This document shows positions 34,494 through 46,960 of a DNA stretch of 64,000 nucleotides, in pieces (position 1 is the stretch's first letter; each line of letters opens with the position of its first letter). The stretch comes from Siphonodentalium dalli (lineage: Eukaryota > Mollusca > Scaphopoda > Gadilida > Siphonodentaliidae), in contig CP136062.1 of NCBI GenBank assembly GCA_032622095.1, positions 202,583,959-202,647,958 of the forward strand, given 5' to 3'. A program made the translations under genes and the position numbers. The notes under the pieces were generated by a model, which was given only the letters and a program-made list of their open reading frames with translations, had not been told where the DNA came from and ran no database searches.

Positions 34494-35713
34494 TTATCCT
34501 GTGTGATGGTAGACTACCGTCCGCGAAAGCACAGCATGTTTCATTGCTTCTTTTGTAATATGTGATCTGATTCTTCTTAAACATCGCAAGTGGAAACAAC
34601 AGATGTTTAGAATGTTAGACACCATTGTGTCCATTGTCATATTGGAATCAAAATATACACCTAGGTTTCGAATTTGCTTCGACGAAGAAACGATGCTATC
34701 ACCAAGTTGTATGTCGAAGCTGGAATCAACACAACCATTCACTTCTGCCGAAAGTGCATTAAGGTGATATTAGGAGGCTATGACCAGATATTCGGATTTA
34801 TCATCATTCAGCTTTAATTTATTATCAAGCATCCAGTTCTTGACATCACAGAAACATGTTTCTAAACGACGTTTGGCTTCATCGTATCTGCCGATTTCCT
34901 TCCGATCAAATTCAACATATATTTGAGTCATAGTGGTAACTGACAGCGTAATTATCCAAAATACGTCCAAGTGGGAGGGTGTAGATAATAAATAATAGGG
35001 GTCCCAGTATAGACCATTGAGGAACTCCAACATCTAGACTTACTTCGTCCGAGCAACTATCTCCTATTAACACCTTTTGCTTCCTTTTCAAAAGATAGGA
35101 CTGAACCAACTGAGTGCGATGTCGCGAACGCCAATATAGTCTCGCAAACGATGTAACATAATATCGTGGTCACAGGTGTCAAATGCCGCGCTTAAGTCTA
35201 GAATCAGTAACAGTGCGCACTTCCCGTGGTCAATAGAAAGGTCGATATATATTTTTACTTTCATGAGTGCCGTCGCTCTTGAGTGGTTACTTATGTAGGC
35301 AGACTGGAATTTATCAAACAAATTGTGGTTGTCCACATGCCCAAGAAGTTGGATACTGACTACTTTCGAAAGAAATGACAAATTAGACACTGGTCTGTAG
35401 TTATTTAGCACATCTGGATCAAGTGAAGATTTTTTCAATAAAGGTGTCACTACCGCGATCTTCACTCATCAGGCACAATACCGTTCGGAAGAGAATTTTC
35501 AACAATGCGAGTGAACACAGAGACAAAGTACTGCTTGACTTGGTCATTTTTCACAAATCTAGTAGGAATTGGGTCCAATAAACATGATTTACATTCCATT
35601 ATGTTGAGAACTTTTTCCAATTTTAATTCAGAAATATCCTCGAATTTAGTGAACTCAAAAGCGTCACTCGTCGATACTTTTATTGGTAACATGCGAGTGA
35701 TCGTTGGAAACAT
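34494..35713 (-). pseudogene. LINE reverse transcriptase, mutated
   Basis: In three or more frames: MECKSCLLDPIPTRF, then VVTPLLKKSSLDPDVLNNYR, PVSNLSFLSKVV, LDLSAAFDTCDHDIML, GVPQWSILGPLLF (W replaces the usual G) and YHYDSNI where YADD should be. Next come NWMLDNKLKLNDDKSEYLVI and QIRNLGVYFDSNM. The catalytic YADD is lost, so this copy cannot encode an active enzyme. Confidence 0.9.
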
Positions 35714-35725
35714 TCCTCTTATAAC

Positions 35726-36139
35726 TTAAATTTTTTCATGAAATAAATCAACAAATTTGTCAGCAAGAAGTTTAGAATTCTCGTGTGATGGCAATACTGT
35801 CTCATTTGTTTTCGTTAGCAGTTTCACACAGTCAAATATCTGTTTCTGAGTCGCATTCGTAAGGATAGTCTCAAAATAAGATTTTTTGGCCACATGAACC
35901 ACCTTGACGACACGCTTCGAAGAATTCACAAGATCGGTTCTATTTTTTGTTGTAGGGTGTCTTGAGAACTTCACAGACAATTTACGTCGTTGCTTTTTCT
36001 CTTGGCGGATTTCGTCTGAAAACCAAGGATTACGTTGCTGGCGCAATTTGATACGTTTTACCGGAACCAGGTCATCGAGAATTTCTATCATGATAGTGTT
36101 GTATGACCCGATATCCGCACCAGTCAGATTTATCTCCAC
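35726..36139 (-). pseudogene. LINE linker between endonuclease and reverse transcriptase
   Basis: 137-residue open frame rich in K/R (RIKLRQQRNPWFSDEIRQEK), typical of the segment following the AP endonuclease. It is the longest uninterrupted part upstream of the reverse transcriptase. Confidence 0.75.
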
Positions 36140-36240
36140 GAGACTATAAAACTTCTCAATGTCAAGCGTCTTGAATGGTCGTCCCAGAACAGATTTATAT
36201 TGTTGAAGAACTTGGGGTACATTTACCGACCATTCGCATG

Positions 36241-36935
36241 CTACGGGTGGTGGTCTGAGTCGAACATGGAGTCATCCATAATGACTGTGTTGGTAACAAT
36301 AGCATTCTCACTGGATATTATGTGGTCTAACGTATGGCCAGCATGTGGTGTAACACTACAACATCGTGTGCATCCCGACACATGTTGAGTTAATGACTTC
36401 CCTTCTAGAAGTTGGTGGTATTTAATAGTCATTGGGGGTTCATATCGCCAACGATCACAAAAGGTTCTGTAAGACTTACATAATGACAAATTAGCATCTC
36501 GAATTCTTTCATGAATTTATAATTTTTGCAACCACCAGGTTTATCAGGAGTTCTATATATTATAATGAGTCTCATACTTTCTGTCCCTCTTTCCGTGGGG
36601 AATTTACAATGCACTACCATTTGTTCAAAATGTTTGTATACATCAGTGTTCTCAAATCGAGTCTGAATACGGGTTGAATAGAATAACCCAACGTGTGGCA
36701 CATTTGCGCGAACTAAAGATGGCCCTGAAATTGTCCGGACATGTTGCAAGAGCCGTCGGTCCTTCCTCTCCCTCAAGAAGCCACGTTTCGCAGCTAGCAG
36801 ATGACATTCACTAGTCTCAATGAATTCAGAAATTTCCGAAGCTTTGTTCACAATTGATCGTGTGTTCAATTTGCACTTCTCGATGTGGTCAGAAGTAAAA
36901 AAAATTATCATGTTCCAGAAATTAACCCCATTCCT
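36241..36935 (-). pseudogene. LINE AP-endonuclease domain, partial
   Basis: Contains KLNTRSIVNKASEISEFIET, VGLFYSTRI, IIIYRTPDKPGG and FVIVGDMN. After a frameshift come HTLDHIISS and DSDHHP, the final catalytic SDH. The beginning of the domain is cut by the 5' truncation. Confidence 0.85.
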
Positions 36936-36996
36936 ATGCTCTCCATTACTTGATAGAGCTTTATATTTTACCCGGGAGCCGCCCCTTTTACCAGAG

Positions 36997-37130
36997 CATG
37001 ATGGTAATAATGTGCCTGATATTTCTTTGTAATATGACGTGGAATAACATTTTTTGTAAGTCATTAGGTCTAAACCCGAGTTAAGGCAATTTGTAGTGAT
37101 TTTTGGAATCGGTCTCCACAAAACATGGTA
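36997..37130. repeat. Tandem repeat, right part beyond the LINE
   Basis: Resumes CATGATGGTAATAATGTGCC and includes GTGATTTTTGGAATCGGTCT at 37096, matching 33435-33793. It ends in an AAT-rich microsatellite. Confidence 0.8.
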
Positions 37131-37194
37131 ATAATATTAAAAATAATAATAATAGTGGGATTTTTCCATACACACAGACTCAGGGCCAACAAGC

Positions 37195-39000
37195 CATATC
37201 TATATCTATATTTGCGAATGTCTGTCTGTGTGTCTGTGTTCTATAGAAATTCACAAGGGACCACCTAGATGGCACAAAAGGGGTGTAATAGGGGTAACTT
37301 TTTACGAGAAAGATAATGGCGAGGGTTAGAATTTTCTAAAGTGACGTCGTTGTTGTCAGGGGCAGAAAAGGGGAGGAGCAGAAAAAAAATTGTCGCCGAT
37401 TGCCACCAAACTTATATATAATCATCCCCATAATATGAGGAATCTAATGGTGCGATTTAAATATGTCAAAAGTCGCGCCGTTCGCGCCAGGGATGCCCGG
37501 AAGGGGAGAGGGGCACCAAAATTGATCAAAATAATTTTAGCGCCGAATTCCACCAAATTGATGCACATTCTTCTGAGATCTTCTCCATGATACAAGGAAT
37601 CTTATTGTGTGATTTGAAGACGCCTAATTTGTGTCGTTGGGGTGAGAGATTGGGGGGGGGGTCGCTGGGTGCATGGGTACTAAATCTGATAAGAATTGGA
37701 TTAGTCGCCGATTGCCACGAAACTTATACAAATTCATCCCCGTGGTATGATGTGTCTAATGACGTTGCTTAAAGCTGTCAAAAGTGGCGTCATTTGAGTC
37801 AGGGATGCACTGAAAGGGAGAGGGGCACACAAATAGATACACAATATTTTTAGCGCCAATTTCCACCAAATTGATACTCATTCTTATCCATGGTATGAGG
37901 AATCTAATCGTGTGATTTTAAAGACGTCATATCGGTGCTGCTTTGGTGAGAGATGGGGTGGGGTGGGCACTTAATTTGATAAAAATTTGTTTAGTCGCGG
38001 ATTAGCACCAAACTTACAAATAATAATCTCCATGATATCAGGAGTCTAATTGTGTTGTTTAAAGATGTCAAAAGTGGGGCCATTCGAGTCAGGGGTGCCT
38101 TGAGGGTGAGAGGGACACACACATTGTTAAACAATATGTTTAGCGCCGTTTTCCATCTGTTTGAGCACCGTTTTCCATCTGATTGATACATATTCTTCTC
38201 CGTGATACGAATAATCTAATCGTGTGGTTTAAATGCGCCAAATTGGCGCCTTTTGTGTGAGAGATATGCAATGGTGGCCCTAAATTTGATACGAATTTGT
38301 ATACTCGCCAATTTTCATAAATTTTATATATATTCATCTCTATAATGAGTCTACGTGTGTGGTTTAATGATGTCAAAAGTGGCGCCGCTTGAGTCCGAAA
38401 TAGGGACGGGAGGGTCACCGAAAACTTAAAAAAATATGTTTAGTGCCAATTACCATAAAATCATACACTTTCTTCTTAAATGATACAATGAATCAAATAT
38501 TTGTGAATATCTCTCTGTGTTCTATACTTTAAGGGTACAATCGAGATGGCACCAAGGCGGTCTAACAGGGGTAACTTTTTACGAGTAAGATATTTTAATG
38601 GTGCGGATTACAATTTTCTAAAGTGACGTTGTCGATGTCAGGGGAGGGGCTATTTTTAGCTTGATATATTATTCTTCTCCGTGATACGAGGAATATAAAC
38701 GTGTGATTTAAAGACGCGAAATTGGTGCCGTTTGGGTGAGATATGGGGGGGGGTAATAACTATGATAATAATTTGTTTAGTTGCCGATTACCACCAAACT
38801 TATATATAATCATCTCCATCATATATATATAATGCATGCATGAGTCTAATAGACGTGGTTTAAATATGACAAAAGTGGCGCGGTTCAAGTCATGCATGAG
38901 GGGAGTTGCACCAAAGTTGATACAAATATATTTAGCACTGATTCCACCATTTTCATGCACGTTCTTCTCTAATTATATGATGAATTAAATCACAATTGGG
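37195..39000. repeat. Two-monomer satellite (A-B dimer of about 300 bp)
   Basis: Alternating related monomers of about 150 bp. Type A carries GTCGCCGATTGCCACCAAAC (37389, 37700, 37992, 38303, 38776). Type B carries TAGCGCCGAATTCCACCAAA (37536, 37850, 38139, 38438, 38930). Both are followed by 'catccccatgatatgagg' and 'gtgtgatttaaagacgtcaaa' type blocks. A header (TTTGCGAATGTCTG ... GGTAACTTTTTACGAG) occurs at 37195-37375 and again at 38505-38650. Confidence 0.88.
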
Positions 39001-40077
39001 GTCGTTTGGGTCTTGGATGGCGAGAGGAGATTCAATAGCATTTATATAAAGATTGTTCAATTCGGCGATATCCAATAAAGTTATATATAGTCATATCTCA
39101 TGCCATCTCCATGTCGTTCTAAGGAGTTTTTGGCATTCCAATTTCACAATCTCGACAAATAGTGACCGAATTAAGTCACTTGAACAATTATATCTTCTCA
39201 ACTGTCATATTTATATGGGGATGTAAATCAGGGCATTCCTATAATGATCTAGCAACACAGATACATAGAAGAAAGCATTAAAAGTATATTTATATCAATC
39301 TATTTAAGAGATACTTATATTCATTCAAACTGAGGGACCTTGAATTGTCAGAGGATTGCATATTAGAATGGCTCATGTATATATTATAACACGATTGAGT
39401 CTGTCCCATTCAATATAGTTTCCACACAAAAAGTTACAGTTTCCAAGAGATATGGAAATGTAGAGCAGGCCTGTTCAAAAATAGCGGTCACAGTGTGCAG
39501 TCAAATATGGTTACTTTTGAGATAAAGGAAAACGTAGTCCGTAGCACATGACTTTTCATGATCCTCCAATAGTGACATCTGACAAGGGTATATCTGCCCG
39601 ATACAGAGGATTTCTTTATTTTTTTAGAACAGACTCATCGCCTAACATAAACAACTCAAAATATCGCTGTATCGGGCACATGTAGCTGCTATACGTGCAT
39701 GACATCATTTCTTTTAAACTGAAAATGATTAGCCAGTATATAGCACCAGAACAGAGGAGCACCTGGACATATCTTTAAATGATATGATAAACTAGATTGA
39801 TTGATTGATTGATACATCTCTATATAAAACACAATTGTCGTCTTTTATTTTTTCGAATTAATGTGTTTATGATGTTCATGTTTCGTGCTATAACCTCTGA
39901 AGTATACGCAGTTGTAAATAAATAAATACTTCTTTATTTACTTATATTCCATGTGTAAGAATCATGTTTTTGTGATGCCATTTGGATATACAAGTTATGA
40001 GAATACGTGTAACACTTTGAGAGCAAGAGTATTCTCTATTCCCACCAAATATCCACAGAGGGTTTCACATCACTTTA
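39001..40077. other. Unassigned, AT-rich
   Basis: No gene. A GATT microsatellite lies near 39793-39812. It may be the interior of the same larger element as the satellite (see the terminus at 40078). Confidence 0.4.
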
Positions 40078-40106
40078 ACCTGGGCAACGCCGGGTAACCC
40101 TGCTAG
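40078..40106 (+). other. Helitron-like 3' terminus (hairpin + CTAG)
   Basis: CCTGGGCAACGCCGGG can form a five-pair stem (one G-T pair) and is followed 8 nt later by CTAG and then T. This matches the 3' hairpin plus CTRR end of Helitrons, which insert before T. No 5' TC end or Rep/helicase was identified. Confidence 0.35.
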
Positions 40107-40107
40107 T

Positions 40108-40431
40108 ATTGTTATAAAAGACAAGGCCAACACAGTGTGTTACACCGCAGACATTGCAGTGCCATCAGATACAAATCTGGCAAAAATGGAGCTCGAGATG
40201 ATGTCCAAATATAAGGACATAGCAATAGAAATCGGACGCATGTGGAGAATGAAAACCACCATTATCCCCGTGATCATTACTGCTCTAGGTCTGATCAGAA
40301 ACACATTCAAGAGACACATAGAGAGCATTCCTGGCAAAACATCGTCATATGAAGCACAAAAGATAGCCCTACTGTCACTTGGGAGTGCTCACATACCCCG
40401 GAAAGCCCTTTCAATCACAAGTGTGGTTTAA
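40108..40431 (+). pseudogene. Retroelement C-terminal domain fragment
   Basis: The frame reads IKDKANTVCYTADIAVPSDT, then MSKYKDIAIEIGRMWRM, IIPVIITALGLI and IPGKTSSYEAQKIALLSLGS, with AHIPRKALS at the end. This is a widely seen C-terminal block of animal retroelements ('VPxDxNVxKKExEKxxKYxDLxxExxRMW..., IPVVIGALG, QKxALLGTAxILRKxLS'). Only this block is present, lying directly against the Helitron-like end and 45 bp from the next element. Confidence 0.75.
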
Positions 40432-40476
40432 AGGAAATATAGCTTATAGGACCCAGGTCTGGTCCCGCTAAAGATA

Positions 40477-43352
40477 TTAAAACACTGTGTAGGAACTGTT
40501 ACATCAGAAGTTGTTCTATCGCCGGTATTGTGATGGTTCTTTACTAATCTGTGACGGTTCCTTATCATTAAAAATAGTCATTTTCTTGAATGTATTATAC
40601 TTCCCTGAATGAACATAGGCTGCAAAGGAGCCGTTATGTCGAAACCTGCATTCTAGATCACACTTAACTCGGAATTAGCGAGTTAACGCGTAAATATCAA
40701 CATGTTATCACTGAAAATCAAGCCACGTGAACACAATTCCTTTATTTTTGGTGGCGTATACAATATGAAACGCATTCTGAAGACGAACACAGAGTATAAA
40801 GTATACCCGTGTTATTCTTCAGCAAAATAGCTGAGAATATATCCCGGTAGGGGTTGATAATTTGGAACAGTAGCCTCGTAATCAACACGTGTGCGTGTTA
40901 CGGTTCTATTCCAAGCCAATTATGGCTGTGAAGGTTCTATGCATGAGATTTATTCGAACGATTTCTGCACTTTGGGCCGAGTATCGTCTTGTGTATCTGA
41001 TATTTTAAACCAGATAATGTGTGTAGCTTTATGCCATTTACATAATCCAAGAGCTATATTAAGAAATAATACAATAAATACCTAATACAGGAGATTAAGT
41101 GGCATTAATTGGCAGAAACCAAATAATAAAAGTCCCGAGGAGTATAATATCATAATCACGCCGCCTATAAAATGGTAATATATATAGAAATCTACTCAGG
41201 AGATTATGGGATGTATTATTCATTTAATTAATACAGGGCCGTTGTTGAAAGATCCAGGTGGGACAACGTTTCAATGCCCGCCTAAAGGACAATTACACAT
41301 GTTTGTCGCTCAGACGTGAACGTATCTTATGAAATCACGTTCAACTGAATTATTGATAGGTTATGGCCTGGCCGGGTGGTGGGGAAGGGGTGCTTGGACA
41401 GGGAGAGATCTCTCTTAAGCATCTATGCTTAATTGGTGTCTACCCTCAACTTTGAATAATTTTTCAACAGTTACAAATTTCATACCTTACACTAGATTGG
41501 TTGGAAATTTCACACCAACAATATATTGTAATAATAATGTGTTCGTTTAAACAATATTCAATTCCTATCTAATCATTGGGGCCGACTTATCTCAGGTTGA
41601 CTTCGCGCCGGGTCGTATTCGTATGGGGGCGACTTCGCATGGGCCCGACTTCACTTATATTCTTTTGATCAATGGTCACATGATTTTGCAAAAACTTCCA
41701 TTGGCCGATTTAGTCACGTTTAAAGGTTTAGTATTGGTACCAGTATTTACATTCCGGAATATCCATGAGGATGCGTGATTACTCATGCCCAAGACCAGTT
41801 ACCCCGGGTGTCATCTTGGATGTTCGGGGCGACTATACTAGTAAGTCAAAGGCGGGTGACCAAATACTTTTTTATTTCATTTCATCCAATTTTTATTTTA
41901 TTTAATATTTCAAAAGATAGCCTTTACTATTATCAACAAGTATTCCCTCGTACAGTCGATTGGATGCAATTCATTACGTGATTGGTTGTAATCGGGTATC
42001 TCATAAATGGAATCTGAGTGGGCATGGCTTCACTGTCCACAGGCTTAGAAGTTGGAGCAAACCATGAGTGATTGCCGGTCAGATTGTCGTGAACAAGTGC
42101 GATAAAGAAATAACGAATTATATCACCTAACATATATAATCAGCATCCAGCAAGCGGATAGCCAACATAAACTTTATAAATTGCGTAATCAAAACATTGT
42201 ATGGGTGTCAACGAACTTTTAACGTCTTATTTTTTGTTTGTTGGCTTTTTTGCTGATTAAAATGCTTCTACGAAAACAGACAATTTTAGCTGATGTGCCC
42301 GACTCCGACCAGGCTATTTAGGGAACAACGTTGAAAGGTATTAGGAGAAAGAAAACACTGTTATTCGATCGGTCCAGAAACATGCCTAAATGAGCGGATA
42401 TGAGCGATGTCAAGGTCAAGGTCACGGTCGCACGTGAAATTGGACCCGGCCATATTTTTTATCAAAGTAGGCTTACATACCAAATTTGAGTCGGATCGAT
42501 CGAGGTCCAGAAACATGCCTATATGAGCGTATATGAGCGAGGTCAAGGACACGGTCGCACGTATATTGTTCCCGGGATCAAAGTAGGCATACATACCAAA
42601 TTTGAGTCGGATCGGTCGAAGATTTTCGAGTCAAAAACTAGAACGCACATACCAACACAGACAGGAGACAGACATACAGAAGTTCCAAAATATATCATAG
42701 ATTAAATATAAGACGGATATCTCTAAATATTCCGTCTATGCTCACGCTTTCCGAAGTCCAGCGCTATGGAATTTCACTATAATAAGCGGCTATTGACTTA
42801 TGGAAATGTTGGGCCTCCAACATGCTTTATTTTTCAAATTAGCTGGCGATTTTGTGAATTTTGATAGGCGTAACAGAGGTTATTGAATAAACATAGGAAG
42901 GCAGTGTAATTCATCGAAATTGATGACAAGTGGTGCAAATTTCAACTTTCAACTATTTTGTTGTGTTTATCATTGGTTAATTTCAGGATACGGTCAGTTT
43001 GAACCATGTGTCATGCCAAATATTAGTCATAGCAGTACCTGTATAGAACCGATCAAATGGTGAGAGAACCGACTCAATCAGGAGATAACAAAATTTGCGG
43101 TTTTAGCCGTTGTTATGACTAGCACAATGAATTTTTCGTTATTATTGCGCTCATTGTGGCCACCGACTGTGAGGGGAATAGACAAATTAATCGAATTCTC
43201 AGCTAGATGGCTAAAATATTGCATTTCAACTGTCAAAAACTCGCTAAAATGTATAATTTCAATCATAAGGAACCGTCACAAATCAGGCAAGAACCATCAC
43301 AAACCAGCGATAGAACGACTTCCGATGTAACAGTTCCTACACAGTGTTAAAA
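40477..43352. mobile_element. 2.86-kb TIR element with 6-bp TTAAAA target duplication
   Basis: Body 40483-43346. Terminal inverted repeats of about 85 bp and roughly 80% identity start CACTGTGTAGGAACTGTTAC and run through 'gttctatcgc', 'gtgatggttctt' and 'gtgacggttccttat'. TTAAAA lies directly outside both ends (40477-40482, 43347-43352). The interior has no transposase-sized frame. The 6-bp duplication does not fit hAT (8), Mariner (2), PIF (3) or piggyBac (4); Dada-type elements make 6-7 bp duplications. The superfamily is undecided. Confidence 0.85.
42370..42620. repeat. Tandem pair of a mollusc-type 'aaggtcaaggtcac' repeat
   Basis: Two copies of about 120-130 bp (42370-42501, 42503-42620) share GGTCCAGAAACATGCCTA, GGTCGCACGT and CATACCAAATTTGAGTCGGA. 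They lie inside the 2.86-kb element. Confidence 0.8.
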
Positions 43353-43420
43353 GGATAATATAAAAAGTAAACCAACATAATTATAACAATAACTAGAGGT
43401 CAGATTCCATGGAATCAGAT

Positions 43421-46252
43421 ATACTTCCATGGTATCCCATTCATGTGTGTTATGCGTATATGTGTGTTCCTCTTCATGCGAATGCATATTGGTGTTTTGT
43501 GATCCGATGGTGGACTTGCATTGACATTTCTAAATAAGATATATATTCCAAAGTTTATGTCATTTGGTTCGACCCACCGTGGATGCTTAATGACAGTCTA
43601 TTACATCATGGTCGTGACCAACTGAGCCACCATTCACCCCAGCCAATCAGTTCATTTTTATTCGGTAGGGATATATTTTAGAGCTAATTATAACCCCTCC
43701 CCAAGACGCCCATATCAATTTCAACGGTCACGAAATTTGGCATGTCTGATTATATCGTAATCACCATGTAGATCAAAAGGGTGTAAAGCATATTAATGCA
43801 CCATAACTCTGTTAGTTCACATTTATTGGATAGTTCTTTCTGTTTCGGATTCAGAATCGTTTAGTTTTAAAGGCGCAGAAAAGTCCGTTTGGTTAATTAA
43901 TTAGTATTTCAGTGCGTCATCGCTACACTATAGTCATTAACGTCTTTGTAATAGAGTTAACTGTAATCGAGAGATAACTATATCACAATCGATAATTCTA
44001 GCGGAGTGCCTACACGTCCGCTCTGAAACTATTGTTGTCCTTATATACTACCAAACACGTGCAGTATTCAAAATATAAAACACTTTATTCGCGATTTGCC
44101 ATGTTTTCCCGTTTACGAGTTTCGGTGGAATTTGCCAAAAGCCTTGACTTTCCCCGGGGCGAACGCCGCCTCTCCGTTGGACAGGTTACTTTTATAGTAG
44201 AGCGGACATACCTATAGTATATCGGTGAACATATTCATGCTTTTGCCTTGCTCCTTGATAAGTCCGTTTGAATTTGCGTCATAAAGAGTGGGTTACAATT
44301 TGAGTACATGTAATATATATCACCCGTTAACAACGTTACACATTACCAGGGTTAAACCGTCCACTCTGAAACTTTGAAAAGCATACTAATCTTGCGTTTA
44401 GATACTACTAATCACATCCACTCGTCGAAAAGTTTTTATCTCAATATCTGATTTTCGGAGTAATTTTCCCCATTTGATTTTCGGTGGATTTGCCAAATCT
44501 GAACCCACCCCGACACAAATACTCCGTTGAGCAGGTTGCGTTTATAGTAGAGAGGTCAAATTTTGAAGGCGTACATACAGTATACCGGCTTACATGCCAC
44601 TGCATTAAACTCGCTCCTTCATCAGCCCGTTTGGATTCGGGCTAAAAGTAGGTTAGTGATAGACTACTTAAGTATACATATTTATGTTATATAGCGTTGT
44701 CACGAGTAAACCGTTCCATCTGAAAGTTAGAAAATCGCACTGTAAATGCGCGTGAACACTACCCATCAGATGTACTCGTCAAAATGTTTTTATCTCGATG
44801 TTTGAATCCCCCCCCCCCCCTTGCAATTTTCTTGGAATTTTCCTAAAGTCTCAACCCACCCCGACTCGCATTCTCCGTTGAGCAGGTTACTTTTAAAGTA
44901 TAGCGGTCAAACTTTTGGGACGTACATACAGTATGTCAACGTACCTGCTACGACATTATCTTGCTCTTTAATTAGCCGGTTTCGATTTGGCGGGAAAAAT
45001 ATTTCCGTACCCCGTAACGCGGAAAGTCCTGGGAAAAAACATTTTTAAGCGGTATATTCGGGTCCGGATCACTCGTCCAATTCGGAATATGCAATACAAA
45101 ATTTAAAACTTGGTCTATTCACCTGGTGTATAATGTGTTCCTATTTATGGGCGGTAACTCTTCAGGGAAAGCGCGGCCCAAAATTGCAAAATTTGAGGGC
45201 CCCTAACTCTGTCAGTTTTCAATGGAATTTCGAAATTCTTTCAGTTTCTAGATCGGCTGGTATTGCAGGTGTTATAATCCAAGAATTAAAAATTGGTACT
45301 ACAGACCACCCCTCCCCAGACCCACAATACTGAACCGACACTTGCACAATTTGGCTCACTGCGTGCCCTCTTCAGCCGCACACATGGGCGTATCAGATGA
45401 CATCCAAACTTCGACATCTTCGGAGGAGATGTGTTATCAAGCACATGGGCCCAAATTGCAATCTTTGAGGGCCCGTAACTCTTGCATTTCTTCTCGGATT
45501 TCAAAAATCATTTCCGGTATGGGTTTGTTTTCGTTCTGGGAATCCATATACTTAAATAGATAAATGTCAATCAAAAAATATTTGGACGAAAATTTTTCCC
45601 CCACCTCAGTGTAAAAATATATGGCCGATCATGTTAACTTTTCTTTTTCGGACTAAACTGACAATGGTCATCACGACTATGAAAACCAAATGCAGTTATC
45701 TGGAATGATACGGGAGGACAACAGAGTACAATAAAATAGAGGTTTTCCTATTTATGGGCGGTAACTCTTCAGGGAAAGCGCGGACACAAGTTTTGATGCC
45801 CGTGAGTAGTAGGGCATACCGAGGTGTGCATACGGTCCAATTTTCGATGATCTACTCCTTATAATTTCCGAGATAATAAAATGACATTTTTTCAGATAAC
45901 TCCGCGGGGTAAACGCGGACAATATTCGTTATGCGCCAAAGGCATAGAACTCATTGACCGCAACATACTTACCAATCTTGAATTTTCTACTACTAATACT
46001 TTCAGAGATTAAGGCGTTGAAAAATAATGTTAAGTATAATAATAGTGAAAAATAATCGTAAAAGGGGCCATAACTCTGTCAAGAAACATTGGGCCGAAAT
46101 CCGGATACCTTAATTTTTAGTAGACCTCAGATGCCTATATACGCTATAGATTTCGCGTTCCTACTGCAATTAGTTTCTGAGTATTTCCAAATACACGGAA
46201 AACGACCCCAATAGAAAAACAATATACTTCCTTGGTTACACCATGGAAGTAT
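43421..46252. repeat. Composite repeat region bounded by ATACTTCCATGG inverted motifs
   Basis: ATACTTCCATGG at 43421 and CCATGGAAGTAT ending at 46252 are inverted. In between are several blocks with 'taactctgtcagtt' followed by 'tttcggatt' (43800, 45195, 45475, 46070) and the tandem array at 44000-45003. It could be one element, but the 12-bp ends alone are weak evidence. Confidence 0.4.
44000..45003. repeat. Three-copy tandem repeat of about 350 bp
   Basis: Diverged units starting near 44000, 44355 and 44710. Each has 'ccgtccactctgaaa', 'actcgtcgaaa', TTTTCGGTGGATTTGCCAAA, 'ctccgttgagcaggtt' and 'cgtacatacagtat'. The third holds a 13-C tract (44808-44820). Confidence 0.82.
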
Positions 46253-46570
46253 AATAATACCGTTATGTAATATGGCGCGAAATTACATTCTAACCGAGCA
46301 TATATTTACTATCGACCAATGTGATGGAAAGTCCGGATTGTTATCATCGCTGACAGCATCACTGTGATCGATGACATGCTGTTTGACAATAAGTTGATAA
46401 TACTCGCAGAATGTGTAACATGCGACGTGATTGGCTTGCATGAATGTTTCAAAGTCAAATAAAAACCAAATTTGATCATGTAATTCACTGTCAAAGCACA
46501 GACACTATTCAATGTTAGGTCTTAGTAAACGAAATGGTGTGTTGAAAAGATGTTTTTATCGTATAATCCT

Positions 46571-46960
46571 GGCCCTGGCCTATAACCCCATATGAATTTC
46601 CGAGTGGACGCAAGGTTTTATGTTGGGGTTGATCCTTGGACAATGTGCTTCAAAAAACGTTTGGGTGATCGCGATGTCGACGTGCTCCCGTCTCCATGGC
46701 AACCGTTTTCAAAATGGCCGCTATTTGGACGATATTTTTAAGATATCGGTCATATTTTGCATGATTTATCAAGCAAAAATGTACCTAATCTATATGTTTA
46801 TGATACAGCAACCTTCTGAGATAGACAGAGAAATAACAGGGAGTCTTTATAATAATTGCCACCAGGTGGCGCTATCTGTTATAGCCTCTAAAAAGCAGAT
46901 TTAATCGTTTTTAGCTTATTTTCGTGTCATTTTCCGCTTTTTATGCACTTTTTCTTGGTG
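46571..46960 (+). repeat. Interspersed repeat, arm 1 of an inverted pair
   Basis: About 390 bp that recurs reversed at 53990-54370. Shared landmarks are GAGTGGACGCAA, TCGCGATGTCGACGTGCTCC, 'ccatggcaacc', 'atgatttatcaagcaaaa' and GGTGGCGCTATCTG. Confidence 0.88.

Larger units (their letters stand above)
33794..36996 (-). mobile_element. CR1/L2-like non-LTR retrotransposon, 5'-truncated and inactive
   Basis: Minus-strand LINE of about 3.2 kb: endonuclease, linker, reverse transcriptase, C-terminal domain and 3' UTR. The 3' end has the conserved tail GCGCATTGAAAC...AAATGTAAATATAA followed by (TAA)n at 33794-33816, typical of CR1/Rex/L2-type elements of fish and invertebrates. Several frameshifts and stops split the coding region. 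The 5' end stops within the start of the endonuclease domain, so ORF1 is missing. It lies inside a tandem repeat whose units flank it on both sides. Confidence 0.9.

Noticed and set aside
43421-46252. Single large transposon bounded by ATACTTCCATGG
   Set aside because: Only 12-bp ends and no target duplication found; kept as a low-confidence repeat region instead.
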